42,022 nt of DNA from Oscillospiraceae bacterium (GCA_910574995.1 CAJTCS010000015.1:1-42022); one strand, 5' to 3'; counted from the stretch's first letter, positions 17,009 through 26,868 are shown. Notes: generated by a model from the letters alone, not told the origin. Program-made: numbers and translations.

Positions 17009-17560
17009 ATGAAGAAAATGAATATGGCGGCTCTGTTTTTTGGCGCAATGGCGGGTGCTGTAGCGAGTGGGGTGCTGGTAAAAAAACTATGGATGGAGAA
17101 ATACCGCAAGCAAAAGGCAGAGTTGGCAGCGGCTGGCTACGAGCGGGAATTGCTGCATATCTTGCTGAAATTGAAACAGAACGACGTGGAACTCAGCGAA
17201 TACTTTACAAAACACAATTTTCGGTCCACGGCTGTCCTGGGCATGGGGCGCGAAGGCCGGTACCTGTTGGACGAGTTGGCGAAGGAGCAGGAAATTACCA
17301 CGGCTTATGGTGTGGAAGCAGACTATCTGGGTTCTGTACATGAGACGCTGATTGTCTACCGTTTGGGCGAGGATAAGCTGCCCCCGGCAGATTGCCTGGT
17401 GGTGTGCGACCTAGTCCGAACAGGGGAAAAGGCGGATATGGCGGAAGAAGAATTTTCCGGAAAAATTGTCCTGTTGGAAGATGTTTTAGAATGGCTACTT
17501 GACAGGCACAACATCAAGAAATGGCGCGGGCAGTCGACGTCCCGCAGACCCGCTAAATAA
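17009..17560 (+). CDS. Membrane-anchored protein with Rossmann-like domain, unknown function
   Basis: The 183 aa product starts with a hydrophobic helix (AALFFGAMAGAVASGVLV, residues about 7-24) without a cleavage site, then a charged coiled stretch. A nucleotide-fold-like segment follows: STAVLGMGREGRYLLDEL, then CLVVCDLVRTG and GKIVLLEDVLEWL. It lies 4 bp after the GT2 gene and 25 bp before a radical SAM gene. The Rossmann-like piece resembles those attached to several neighbouring enzymes. I do not recognise a named family. Confidence 0.65.
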   Translation: MKKMNMAALFFGAMAGAVASGVLVKKLWMEKYRKQKAELAAAGYERELLHILLKLKQNDVELSEYFTKHNFRSTAVLGMGREGRYLLDELAKEQEITTAYGVEADYLGSVHETLIVYRLGEDKLPPADCLVVCDLVRTGEKADMAEEEFSGKIVLLEDVLEWLLDRHNIKKWRGQSTSRRPAK

Positions 17561-17585
17561 GTAGAATTAGATGGAGGACAACGAG

Positions 17586-18968
17586 ATGAAATTTTGCAAC
17601 AGGCCTTTCGACAGCGTTTATTTAGCCCCGGACGGGGAGGTGTGGCCCTGTAGCTGGATGCACTGTATTATAGGAAATGTATATGAAAATAATTTAGATG
17701 AAATTTGGAAAAGTACAGAGGCACAGAAGGCGCGCGATAGTATCCGGGATGGGTCTTTTGCGTTCTGCCGGAAAATGTCCTGCCCGTTTTTAGAGCGCGA
17801 TGACTTGCCGGATTTGCCAGAGAATGAATTCAAACAAAGCGCAGTTGCCAGTGAAACGCCTCTATTTATGAATATTGCGAATGACCGCATCTGTAATATT
17901 GCTTGCACCACTTGCCGGACTTCTATCTATTGCCCGGAAAAGGGCGAACGTGAAAAAATTGATAATGCGTTAGAGCGTCTTATCCCGTTTGCTAATAAAG
18001 CCAAAAGCATAAGCTTAAATGGACAAGGTGAATTTTTGGCAAATCCTAGCTTCATCAAGTTTTTGCAAGTTTTGCGTCCTGAACGCAAAGAGGAGTTTCA
18101 ACTAAGCGTTGAAACTAATGGGATATTGTTTGATAAAGCGCATTGGGAAAAATTTTCTCATCTAAGTAAATATAATATTCAAGTGAATGTTACAGTAAAT
18201 AGCTTAAAACGAGAAATTTACCGCTATTTAAGCGGTGGGTTTGATCATATGGACAAGGTCAAGAGCAATTTAAGATTTTTGAGCGAATTGCGTAGAGAGG
18301 ATAAGATAAACCAGCTTTCCGTAGTTATGGTGGTTCAAGAAAGCAACTTCTGGGAAATACCAGAATATGTTCAAACACTTGCGAATTCTGGCGAGTTTGC
18401 AGTGGATCAGATAACACTTCGCCCTGTCTATAGATGGTTTGGGATGGAAGATGAAACGTACTGGTTTAAAAACATCCTCAATCCATTGCATCCCTATCAT
18501 AAGGAGTATCTTAAAATTTTAGCCGATGACTGCTGGAAAGACCCAAAGGTGTATGACTGGGGCTGCCACAACATACGGGAGGCTATGCCACACCCGCTGA
18601 AGCAGGAGGAGGTTTACCGGAAGATCCTCTCAAAAGTGTATAACAATGAGGAACGCCTTTCTCCTACGGAATACTTGAAGAAATGCGTGGACAGGCTGGG
18701 GGCAAGGCGGATTGGCTTTTATGGAAAGAACGAGTTTTCGTTAGAGTTTGCGAAGCTATTGAAAGAAACGGGAGTGGAGGTTTTCCAGCTTACGTGGGTG
18801 CCGGAGGATTGCGAAGAGGACTTCCCAAAAGTGGCTAAACAGGAGTTCAAACCGGATATGGCGGACGCTATGTTGATTATCGACTTCTTCAAAGGCGGAT
18901 ACTGGTTTAAGGATTTGAAAGCTTTGGGATTTACAGGGCCTGTGCTGACAGTAGAAGAATTTGTATGA
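17586..18968 (+). CDS. Radical SAM protein with N-terminal SPASM-like segment and C-terminal Rossmann-like domain
   Basis: About 460 aa. The order of parts is unusual. A SPASM-like stretch comes first (CNRPFDSVYLAPDGEVWPCS, then an IIGNVYENNLDEIW segment), then the radical SAM motif DRICNIACTTCRT (Cx3Cx2C, near residue 103), then a radical SAM barrel. The C-terminus, from about 375, is a nucleotide-fold-like domain (ARRIGFYGKNEFSLEFAKLL). ATG 17586 is 7 bases after GGAGGA; ATG 17571 overlaps that site. The context suggests glycan or sugar modification. The substrate is unknown. Confidence 0.8.
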   Translation: MKFCNRPFDSVYLAPDGEVWPCSWMHCIIGNVYENNLDEIWKSTEAQKARDSIRDGSFAFCRKMSCPFLERDDLPDLPENEFKQSAVASETPLFMNIANDRICNIACTTCRTSIYCPEKGEREKIDNALERLIPFANKAKSISLNGQGEFLANPSFIKFLQVLRPERKEEFQLSVETNGILFDKAHWEKFSHLSKYNIQVNVTVNSLKREIYRYLSGGFDHMDKVKSNLRFLSELRREDKINQLSVVMVVQESNFWEIPEYVQTLANSGEFAVDQITLRPVYRWFGMEDETYWFKNILNPLHPYHKEYLKILADDCWKDPKVYDWGCHNIREAMPHPLKQEEVYRKILSKVYNNEERLSPTEYLKKCVDRLGARRIGFYGKNEFSLEFAKLLKETGVEVFQLTWVPEDCEEDFPKVAKQEFKPDMADAMLIIDFFKGGYWFKDLKALGFTGPVLTVEEFV

Positions 18969-19077
18969 GGTATAACATTTTAAATCTTTAGAAGAAATCT
19001 GGTATACATAAAGAGTCAATTGGCAAAATGTCCAGTTTTTTTGTTTGCCATGGGAGTTTATCACTAGGAGAGAAATA

Positions 19078-20202
19078 ATGCACCAGCCTGAATTAAGCGG
19101 ATCCTTTTTCGGTAATATGGGAGAAAACAAAAATGACTTTCCTTATGTAACGAATGAAACCCAAGATTTTATCGGGGGCCTAATTCAAAAATATCAGCCC
19201 CAAAAAATAGTGGAGATAGGAGCCATAAGGAATGGGAAACCCGGCAGTTTATATAGCTTGGTTACGACGGAGCTGAAGGCAGACAATAGGGTATACACTA
19301 TTGAATCTGACGGCTGTAGCACCCACTTCTTTTCTGACAAATCCCTCTCGGAACAATTGGATGAAATTGGTAATCAAATTGATTTCCTTATACTAAATCC
19401 CTTTCGTATCTTCCCGGCAGAAATTTTGGATTTCCTTATAGCATTTCCATATTTAAAGGAAAATGCTATAGTACTATTATGCGATACATTGTTTGAATAT
19501 GAGGGAAGTAATAATCAGTTTTCCTCCAGTGTTCTATATGAGATTATATCGGCCAAAAAATTTAATAGGAATTCTGTTGTTATATCAGATTTAAAACAAC
19601 GAATCGAAAATTCTTTGAAGATGTTGTCATATCCCCTATGTAACTCCAATGCCGTAAGGGTACATTCTGCATCGGATATTGTTTTAGGGTTCCAATTATG
19701 CCCAGATACTTACAAATATATTAAGGACTTATTTGTGTCTTTGACAACCCCCTGGGGCTATCTTCCCAATAGAGATTATCTCGCCCAATATGAAACTTTT
19801 ATTGAGATGCACTACGATGGCCTATCTTTGCATTTATTTAAAAAAGCAAAAATGTGTGCGCGGTTACGTCTTGACCCGAGAGCTAAAATGCTGCAAGATT
19901 TTTCTTGCTCGTTATTTTCAAAATTTAAGTATATCTTAATATATGGAAAGAAAGAACGTGGGAAAACTCTTTTAGAACTTTGCCAAGATTTTGAAATTGA
20001 GATTCAAGGATTTGTAATTTCAGATGGCAGGGAATCCTCGAAAGAGTTTGAACATATACCGGTTTATTCCTATTCAAAAATCCCGTTTTGTGCAAAGGAA
20101 ACACTTATATTGAATACAACTGGATCTCTGGCGGTTAAAACACTTTTAAGCAATTCAAAATATTATTGGATTGATTTTTCGACTGCAGACGTATTCCCTT
20201 AA
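19078..20202 (+). CDS. Class I methyltransferase-like protein with C-terminal Rossmann-like module
   Basis: 374 aa. The N-terminal half shows a SAM-binding-like motif, KIVEIGAIRNGKPGSLYSLV, then DNRVYTIESDG and DFLILNPFRI, as in class I methyltransferases of the Methyltransf_24 type. From about residue 285 there is a second nucleotide-fold-like module (YILIYGKKERGKTLLELC). ATG 19078 follows TAGGAGAG; an earlier in-frame ATG at 19045 lacks a site. The gene is AT-rich compared with rml and gmd. The methyltransferase call is moderate because motif I is not canonical. Confidence 0.55.
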   Translation: MHQPELSGSFFGNMGENKNDFPYVTNETQDFIGGLIQKYQPQKIVEIGAIRNGKPGSLYSLVTTELKADNRVYTIESDGCSTHFFSDKSLSEQLDEIGNQIDFLILNPFRIFPAEILDFLIAFPYLKENAIVLLCDTLFEYEGSNNQFSSSVLYEIISAKKFNRNSVVISDLKQRIENSLKMLSYPLCNSNAVRVHSASDIVLGFQLCPDTYKYIKDLFVSLTTPWGYLPNRDYLAQYETFIEMHYDGLSLHLFKKAKMCARLRLDPRAKMLQDFSCSLFSKFKYILIYGKKERGKTLLELCQDFEIEIQGFVISDGRESSKEFEHIPVYSYSKIPFCAKETLILNTTGSLAVKTLLSNSKYYWIDFSTADVFP

Positions 20203-20264
20203 TGCTTTTTGTTAGATATTATAGTACTGCTTTTATCATATTTTTTGGATGGAGTGTTTATGTT

Positions 20265-21143
20265 TTGAAAATGCAAATGATAAACGGGGGATTAGCCAAC
20301 CAAATTCAACAGTTTGTTTTTGCAAGATACATTGAGAGGCATTTTCCAAAGGAAAAGGTTATCTTCGACGATTCCATGATATATGCACATCCTATCCATA
20401 ATGGATTTGAGTTGGAGTCAGTTTTTGGGCTTAAGTTAAATCTTTTAAGTCACTTGCTCGATGGTCAGGCCTATCAAAAAGTAATCCAATTGGAGGCAAA
20501 GGGTATCTGGCTGCCAGAAATATTATTAACAATTGGAATTCCAATAGTGTTAATAAATGACTATTTTAGCCATAGACCACATTTTTCTGGAGAGACAACA
20601 GTAATACGTGGATTTGAAGAAGAAGTTATAAAATTGCCTTATACAAATTTATATTATCTGGGCGTATGGTCCGATAGAAGGTGGTTTTCTGCTTATGAAA
20701 GGGAAAATTTGGCTGAATTGGAATTCCCGGAACTAACGGATAAAAAGAACCTGGAATATGCAGAAAATATTTGTAAGGGAATGTCAGTTGGAATTCATGT
20801 CCGCCGGGGAGACTATCTTTCACTAGGATGGTCAGTTCCTAAAGATGTTTACAAGAAAACTTGTATGTTTGTGTTGGAAAAGTATAGCGACGCTAGCTTC
20901 TTTATATTTTCTGACGACCTGGAATGGTGTAGAAGCCATGCGGAAGAATTGGGATTTGAACTGACAAATCGTGTAAAATATGTTTCAGGTAATACACATG
21001 GGAAAAATTATGTTGATATGCAGTTGCTAAGCATGTGCAAAGGAATTATCAGGCCAGCGCAAAGTACTTTTTCTCAAGTTGCCGGGTGGCTGGATAAAAA
21101 TCTTGAATTTGAAATACCACTAGGTAAAAGATATATTCCATAG
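20265..21143 (+). CDS. GT11 fucosyltransferase (alpha-1,2-fucosyltransferase family)
   Basis: About 292 aa. MQMINGGLANQIQQFVFAR matches the GT11 N-terminus, IHVRRGDYL is the conserved motif I that binds GDP-fucose, and later FFIFSDDLEW and YVDMQLLSMC also match. TTG 20265 has GGATGGAG ten bases upstream and gives the usual family N-terminus. ATG 20202 would add a hydrophobic leader and overlap the previous stop by one base. The genes for a GDP-deoxyhexose follow directly (21192-25692), which supports a GDP-L-fucose or GDP-colitose donor. It is AT-rich relative to those genes. Confidence 0.88.
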   Translation: MKMQMINGGLANQIQQFVFARYIERHFPKEKVIFDDSMIYAHPIHNGFELESVFGLKLNLLSHLLDGQAYQKVIQLEAKGIWLPEILLTIGIPIVLINDYFSHRPHFSGETTVIRGFEEEVIKLPYTNLYYLGVWSDRRWFSAYERENLAELEFPELTDKKNLEYAENICKGMSVGIHVRRGDYLSLGWSVPKDVYKKTCMFVLEKYSDASFFIFSDDLEWCRSHAEELGFELTNRVKYVSGNTHGKNYVDMQLLSMCKGIIRPAQSTFSQVAGWLDKNLEFEIPLGKRYIP

Positions 21144-21191
21144 CAAATGCTTTTTTTTGAAAGAGATGGATGAATTATAGCGAGGTGCATA

Positions 21192-22247
21192 ATGATGAAA
21201 ACTGCACTGATAACCGGCATCACGGGCCAAGACGGTTCTTACTTAGCAGAATTCCTGCTGGAGAAGGGCTACAGCGTCCACGGTATCATCCGGCGCTCGT
21301 CTGTGGCCAACACGGACCGTATTGGCCATTTAATTAATCAAAACGCTATTACCCTGCATGATGGGGACTTGACCGATTCCTCCTCCCTTATCCGCATTAT
21401 CGGCCAGGTGCGGCCGGATGAGGTCTACAATTTAGCGGCCCAGAGCCATGTGCAGGTTTCTTTTGACGTGCCGGAGTACTCAGGGGACGTAGATGCCTTA
21501 GGCGTTCTGCGGATCCTGGAAGCGGTGCGGATTTTGGGCCTCACAAACAAAACGCGGGTTTACCAGGCTTCCACGTCAGAGCTTTACGGCAAGGTGGAGG
21601 AAGTACCCCAAAAGGAGACTACGCCATTCCACCCTTACAGTCCTTATGCTGTGGCCAAGCAGTATGGTTTCTGGATGGTAAAGGAATACAGGGAAGCCTA
21701 CGGCATGTTCGCGGTGAATGGCATACTTTTTAACCACGAGTCAGAGCGCCGGGGCGAGAACTTCGTTACACGGAAGATTACGCTGGCAGCGGGCAGAATT
21801 GCCGAAGGATTACAGGAATATTTAGAGCTGGGCAACCTGGATTCCCTGCGGGACTGGGGTTATGCCAAGGATTATGTGGAATGCATGTGGCTGATGATGC
21901 AGCAGGACAAGCCGGAGGATTTTGTCATTGCAACTGGCATACAGCATACGGTGCGGGATTTCACGGAGAAAGCCTTTGCCGCCAATGGAATTTCTGTCCG
22001 CTGGGAGGGCGTCGGCCTTGACGAAAAAGGCTATGACGCCGGTTCAGGGAAGTTGCTGGTGAAAGTCAACCCGGCCTGGTTCAGGCCCACAGATGTGGAC
22101 AACCTGCTGGGAGATCCCACCAAAGCGAAGACTGTTTTGGGTTGGAATCCGCAAAAGACCAGCTATGAAGAGCTGGTGCGGATTATGGCGGCGCATGACA
22201 GGGAATTGGCAAAACAGGAAAAAAGGGGGCGTCTTCGTGCCTGGTAA
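21192..22247 (+). CDS. gmd: GDP-mannose 4,6-dehydratase Gmd
   Basis: 351 aa, the usual length. It has [20 protein letters not shown] (NADP site), [19 protein letters not shown] (Tyr-x3-Lys) and [16 protein letters not shown], which together are diagnostic of Gmd. It converts GDP-D-mannose to GDP-4-keto-6-deoxymannose. Double ATG at 21192/21195 follows GCGAGGTGC. ManC at the end of this sub-operon supplies GDP-mannose. The intermediate can go to Fcl for L-fucose or, through the 3-dehydrase next door, to a 3,6-dideoxy sugar. Confidence 0.97.
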   Translation: MMKTALITGITGQDGSYLAEFLLEKGYSVHGIIRRSSVANTDRIGHLINQNAITLHDGDLTDSSSLIRIIGQVRPDEVYNLAAQSHVQVSFDVPEYSGDVDALGVLRILEAVRILGLTNKTRVYQASTSELYGKVEEVPQKETTPFHPYSPYAVAKQYGFWMVKEYREAYGMFAVNGILFNHESERRGENFVTRKITLAAGRIAEGLQEYLELGNLDSLRDWGYAKDYVECMWLMMQQDKPEDFVIATGIQHTVRDFTEKAFAANGISVRWEGVGLDEKGYDAGSGKLLVKVNPAWFRPTDVDNLLGDPTKAKTVLGWNPQKTSYEELVRIMAAHDRELAKQEKRGRLRAW

Positions 22248-23436
22248 AATTGGAGTGGGGTATGCTTCTGTAACGGAAGCAGAAAAGAAATATGTGCTGG
22301 ATGCGTTGGACAACCAGCGGCTTTCCCAGGGGAAATATGTGGTGGCTTTCGAGAAAAAGTTTGCCAACATGCATGGCCATACGTATGGGATTATGTGTAA
22401 CAGCGGCACTGGGGCCCTCCACTTGGCGTTGGAGGCGCTGCGCGAAGTAGACGGCTGGACGGATGAAACAGAAGTTTTAGTGCCTGCCATCACTTTCATC
22501 GCCACCAGCAACGCTGTGATGCACGCGGGGATGAAGCCTGTCTTTGTGGATGTTGACCCGGTTACATATAATATGGATCCGGATGAAATTGAAAAACATA
22601 TTACGCCCCGGACAAAGTGCATTATGCCGGTGCACTGTTTTGGTATGCCCTGTGATATGAAGCGTATCGTAGAGATCGCCCAGAAACATGGTTTGCGTAT
22701 TGTGGAGGACTGTGCGGAGGCTCATTTCGCAAAAGTGGACGGGCAGCCGGTGGGCAGTTTTTCTGACGTCATGGCCTGCAGTACCTATGTGGCCCACACC
22801 ATTACCACCGGCGTGGGCGGGGTCATGTGCACCAGCGACAGTGGGTTAATGGAAATCATGCGCAGCCTGGTGGCCCATGGGCGGGCCTGTACCTGCGAAC
22901 GGTGCCTTGCCAGCGATGGGGAAACTGTGTGCCCCAAGCGTATGCAAACGGAGATCGACCGCCGGTTCATGTTTGTGCGGCTGGGATACAGTTACCGCGT
23001 TGGGGAGATCGAAGGCGCGTTGGGGCTGGGCCAGTTGGAGCGTGTAGATGAAATTATGGGTGCGCGCCGCCGGAACGCGCAGTTCTTGATAGACGGACTG
23101 GCCCCGTTCGAGGACAAAATACAACTGCCGCGGCATCCGGACAATGTGGAGCACACCTATATGATGTTTCCCATCCTGCCCCGTAAGGGGAGCGGTATTG
23201 ACCGGGATGATTTTGTGCGGTATTTGGAAAAGCACAATATTGAAACCCGGCCCATGCTCTGCCTGTTGAACCAGCCTGTCTATAAAGAGATTTTCGGGGA
23301 TATGGAGAAGGATTATCCTGTGGCACAGTATATAAACCAGAACGGGTTCTATATTGGGTGCCACCATGGGCTGACAGAGGATGAACTGGGGTATGAAATA
23401 AACACAATACAAGCCTATATGGAGCGGGGAAAATGA
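22237..23436 (+). CDS. PLP-dependent sugar 3-dehydrase, His-type (ColD / RfbH-E1-like)
   Basis: 400 aa DegT-fold protein in which the Schiff-base Lys is replaced. The segment reads [15 protein letters not shown], with His where aminotransferases have Lys, as in ColD and the E1/RfbH 3-dehydrases. It also has cysteines placed like those of the E1 2Fe-2S site: one in VEDCAEAH and, 58 residues later, CTCERC with a further Cys in ETVCPKR. GTG 22237 with AGGGGG upstream overlaps gmd by 11 bp. It probably removes the C3 hydroxyl of GDP-4-keto-6-deoxymannose. Aminotransferase activity (perosamine) is unlikely without the Lys. Confidence 0.78.
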   Translation: MPGKIGVGYASVTEAEKKYVLDALDNQRLSQGKYVVAFEKKFANMHGHTYGIMCNSGTGALHLALEALREVDGWTDETEVLVPAITFIATSNAVMHAGMKPVFVDVDPVTYNMDPDEIEKHITPRTKCIMPVHCFGMPCDMKRIVEIAQKHGLRIVEDCAEAHFAKVDGQPVGSFSDVMACSTYVAHTITTGVGGVMCTSDSGLMEIMRSLVAHGRACTCERCLASDGETVCPKRMQTEIDRRFMFVRLGYSYRVGEIEGALGLGQLERVDEIMGARRRNAQFLIDGLAPFEDKIQLPRHPDNVEHTYMMFPILPRKGSGIDRDDFVRYLEKHNIETRPMLCLLNQPVYKEIFGDMEKDYPVAQYINQNGFYIGCHHGLTEDELGYEINTIQAYMERGK

Positions 23437-24377
23437 TGGAAAAGGATGCAAAAATCTACGTGGCGGGGCATCGGGGTATGGTGGGGTCTGCTATTACCCG
23501 TGAACTGCTGCGGGAAGGATATACCAATATCGTTGCCCGTACGCATGCAGAGTTGAATTTGTGCAGGCAGGTAGAGGTGGAGAACTTTTTTGCAGCTGAA
23601 AAGCCAGAATATGTATTTTTGGCGGCTGCTAAGGTGGGCGGGATTTCGGCAAATATCGAAGCCCAGGCAGACTTCATGTACGATAATGTCATGATGGAAA
23701 TGAATGTCATTCATGCTGCCTGGAAGAACGGTTGCAAAAAACTGGAATTTATCGGGTCATCCTGTATTTATCCTAGAATGGCACCACAGCCAATGAAAGA
23801 AACTTGCCTTTTGACATCTGAATTGGAGAAAACTAACGAAGCATATGCGTTGGCCAAAATCTCCGGATTGAAATATTGCGAGTACCTTAACCGGCAATAT
23901 GGAACAGATTATATATCCGTTATGCCCTCCAATCTTTTTGGCCCTAATGACAATTACCATCCTACCCATAGCCATGTTCTTCCATCGCTGATCCGACGCT
24001 TCCATGAAGCTAAGGTAGAAAACGCCCCCAGTGTGACCTGCTGGGGGGATGGAAGTGCCCTACGGGAGTTTTTATATGTAGATGATCTTGCCAGCTTGTG
24101 TGTTTTTCTGATGAATTACTATAGTGGCGATGAAACAGTAAATGCGGGGATGGGAAAAGATATCACTATAAAAGACTTGACAAAGTTAGTGGGCCAAATA
24201 GTTGGTTATTCTGGTGAAATACGCTGGGATACTTCAAAACCTAATGGGATGCCGCGTAAGCTGTTGGATGTTTCCAAAGCTGCCGCCCTGGGATGGACGT
24301 ATAAAACGGAGCTGGAAGAGGGGATACGCCTGACCTATGCGGATTTCCTCCACAACCCTGTACGGGCCGAAAGGTAA
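23433..24377 (+). CDS. GDP-L-fucose synthase / GDP-colitose synthase (Fcl/ColC family)
   Basis: 314 aa with IYVAGHRGMVGSAI (NADP site), FIGSSCIYPRMAPQPMKE, YALAKISGLKYCE (Tyr-x3-Lys) and SVMPSNLFGPNDNYHP, the GDP-fucose synthase signature. The enzyme epimerises C3/C5 and reduces C4 to give GDP-L-fucose. The homologue ColC epimerises C5 and reduces C4 of the 3-deoxy intermediate to give GDP-L-colitose. The 3-dehydrase gene overlapping its start by ATGA leaves both options open. The name wcaG/fcl would fit by sequence. Confidence 0.92.
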   Translation: MMEKDAKIYVAGHRGMVGSAITRELLREGYTNIVARTHAELNLCRQVEVENFFAAEKPEYVFLAAAKVGGISANIEAQADFMYDNVMMEMNVIHAAWKNGCKKLEFIGSSCIYPRMAPQPMKETCLLTSELEKTNEAYALAKISGLKYCEYLNRQYGTDYISVMPSNLFGPNDNYHPTHSHVLPSLIRRFHEAKVENAPSVTCWGDGSALREFLYVDDLASLCVFLMNYYSGDETVNAGMGKDITIKDLTKLVGQIVGYSGEIRWDTSKPNGMPRKLLDVSKAAALGWTYKTELEEGIRLTYADFLHNPVRAER

Positions 24378-24381
24378 AAGC

Positions 24382-25692
24382 ATGAATATTATTCTATTGT
24401 CCGGCGGTTCAGGAAAGCGGTTGTGGCCCCTGTCCAACGAGGTACGCTCTAAGCAGTTTATCAAGCTTTTTAAAACAGAGGACGGTGGGCATGAGTCCAT
24501 GGTACAGCGGGTGTACAGGCAGGTCTGCCATGCAGACCCGGAGGCAAAGGTCACCATCGCCACATCAAAAGCCCAGGTGTCGGCCATCCGTAACCAGTTG
24601 GAGGAAAATGTATCCATTTCTGTGGAACCCAGCCGCAGGGATACCTTTCCCGCTATTGCTCTGGCCTGCGCATATCTGTACGACGTTCAGGGCGTTTCAC
24701 CGAAAGACCCTGTGGTGGTATGCCCGGTTGATCCCTATGTGGACGACGCGTACTTTCATTCGCTGAAAAAGCTGAGTAGACTTGCCGAAATAGGAGAGGC
24801 AAATTTGTTTTTGATGGGCATGCAGCCCACGTACCCCAGCGAAAAATATGGGTATATCCTGCCAGAAAACTCCACGGAAGTCAGCCGGGTGTTGACTTTC
24901 AAAGAGAAGCCGGATGTTGAAACCGCACAGCGTTATATAGAAAAGGGGGGCCTGTGGAATGGGGGCGTGTTTGCCTTTAGGCTGCAGTATGTGCTGGATA
25001 AGGCTCATGGGTTGGTAAATTTTACAGACTATCAAGACCTCTATACAAAATACGAACGGCTTCCGAAGATTAGTTTTGACTATGCTGTCGTGGAGCAAGA
25101 ATCAGACGTCCAGGTTTTGCGGTTTGCAGGTAAATGGAAAGATATTGGCACCTGGAATACTATTACGGAGGCTATGGATGAACACAGCTTAGGCGAAGCC
25201 ATACTGCATGAAAGCTGTGAAAACGTACATATCCTTAACGAACTGAACGTACCTGTCTTGGCATTGGGCCTGCATGACATGGTGGTTTCCGCTAGCCCGC
25301 AGGGAATATTAGTTTCAGACAAAAGGCAGTCCAGCTACATAAAACCGCTGGTGGACAGCTTGGAACAGCAGGTGATGTTTGCGGAAAAGTCCTGGGGCAG
25401 CTACCAGGTGCTGGACGTGGAGGACAACAGCCTGACGATCAAAGTGACGCTGAAACCAGGGCACAGCATGAACTACCACAGCCACCAATTCCGGGATGAG
25501 GTGTGGATAGTAATTGCCGGTGAAGGCAGGGTAACCTTGGACGGCAAAGAAAGGACTGTACAGGCTGGGGATATCGTTTCCATGAAAGCCGGGTGTTGGC
25601 ATACCATATTGGCGCGAACACAAATCATTCTGTTAGAAGAGCAGATAGGTGGAGAAATCTATACAGAGGATAAGGTTATTTTTGAAAAATGA
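24382..25692 (+). CDS. manC: Mannose-1-phosphate guanylyltransferase ManC with C-terminal cupin
   Basis: 436 aa. The N-terminal nucleotidyltransferase part has LSGGSGKRLWPLSNEVRSKQ and VEPSRRDTFPAIALAC. The C-terminal part, from about residue 345, is a cupin of the type II phosphomannose-isomerase kind (KPGHSMNYHSHQFRDEVWIV). It makes GDP-mannose from GTP and mannose-1-phosphate for Gmd. ATG 24382 follows AAAGG four bases after fcl; an earlier in-frame start overlapping fcl is rejected. Mannose-6-phosphate isomerase could be supplied by the cupin or elsewhere. Confidence 0.94.
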   Translation: MNIILLSGGSGKRLWPLSNEVRSKQFIKLFKTEDGGHESMVQRVYRQVCHADPEAKVTIATSKAQVSAIRNQLEENVSISVEPSRRDTFPAIALACAYLYDVQGVSPKDPVVVCPVDPYVDDAYFHSLKKLSRLAEIGEANLFLMGMQPTYPSEKYGYILPENSTEVSRVLTFKEKPDVETAQRYIEKGGLWNGGVFAFRLQYVLDKAHGLVNFTDYQDLYTKYERLPKISFDYAVVEQESDVQVLRFAGKWKDIGTWNTITEAMDEHSLGEAILHESCENVHILNELNVPVLALGLHDMVVSASPQGILVSDKRQSSYIKPLVDSLEQQVMFAEKSWGSYQVLDVEDNSLTIKVTLKPGHSMNYHSHQFRDEVWIVIAGEGRVTLDGKERTVQAGDIVSMKAGCWHTILARTQIILLEEQIGGEIYTEDKVIFEK

Positions 25693-25736
25693 AGATCATG
25701 CGGGAATTATGTTATGTTCAGAGAGGAAACTCGTAA

Positions 25737-26868
25737 ATGAAAAAGATAATACTGTATGGCTGTGGGCCGGCAAGTGTCGAAATACGCCGGAATATAGAGT
25801 TTTTTATAGGTAAAACATATGAAATAATAGGTTGTGTTGATGGGAAGTATGACCATGACGCTTTGGACAATAAAAATTATTTTCGACTGGATGAGTTGTG
25901 TGATCTAAAATATGATTTTATATTGTTATGCTCAAAACGGGAGTCAACATTAGAAAAAATGTTAAATTGGCTCATCGAGAGGGGCGTGGATAGAAAGAAG
26001 ATCCTAGTACCATTGCTTTTTATGGACAAAAGCAATGAAAGGTCACGTTTTGATTTAATTAGTGAGATAAGCAATTGCTATTCTGGTGAGCCTAATTTAA
26101 TTTTCGGAATGTCATATTCTTATACTGACTTGATACAAAAGAATTTAAAAATTCCTTTCTATAGGTGCTGCTGTCATGGCATGGATTTATATTATAGTTT
26201 TGCAGTATATAAATACATGTTTGCTAAGAAATTGGTAGAAAAAGTTAACATAGTTGTCTTTAATGTTTGCGTATGACCATTTTCACTATGATATGTCCCG
26301 TTCTCTTCTTCAGTACAAATCCGGAAACATTTTTTCCTTATGGGGCTTAGATGACTGGCATAATTCTGAGTTTTGCAAGGATGCTTGGGAATATATCGAA
26401 AATTATCGGCTTTTTGCGAAACGTATAAGTGAGTTTTATCATTTAAAACAATTTGATTACCAAAATAGTGGGCATTACGATTCTGCGCCAGATGGTGAAG
26501 GCAACCTAATGAATATATGGTTTCGAAAACATGAGGAAACTGTTCTGGAAAATATAGATATATACAAAAGATTTATTAAACAAATAAAGGCAGATGGGGC
26601 TACCCCTATAATTGTGATCCCTCCATATTACTTATCTGGTATAAATGAACTATCGAAAAAAGCTTTTAAAGAAAAAAGAGAGGAGTTCTATCAGATAGTG
26701 AGTAGTCTAGAAATTGAAACCGGGAAGGTTTCCATTTTTGACTATTCAAATTTATTTGAGAATCGCCGAGAATATTTTGCAGACTTAATTCACCTGAATT
26801 CAGCAGGTGCAAAGCTTTTCACAGAAATAATAAATACAGAAGTTATTGGTCCTCTAAGCAGAAAATGA
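25737..26868 (+). pseudogene. Frameshifted SGNH-type protein with N-terminal Rossmann-like module
   Basis: Two reading frames join into one protein of about 376 aa. The first frame (25737-26276) has KIILYGCGPASVEIRRNIEF and then NLIFGMSYSYTDLIQ, a block-I-like SGNH segment. It stops just where the second frame (to 26868) continues with FAYDHFHYDMSRS and ends with the SGNH block V, DLIHLNSAGAKLF. The switch must fall between 26254 and 26275 and corresponds to one extra base. SGNH proteins include glycan O-acyl hydrolases and transferases. It could be a real inactivation or a sequencing error. The gene is AT-rich. Confidence 0.7.

Noticed and set aside
22237-23436. GDP-perosamine-type aminotransferase
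   Set aside because: The Schiff-base Lys needed for transamination is replaced by His, and extra Cys residues match 3-dehydrases better.
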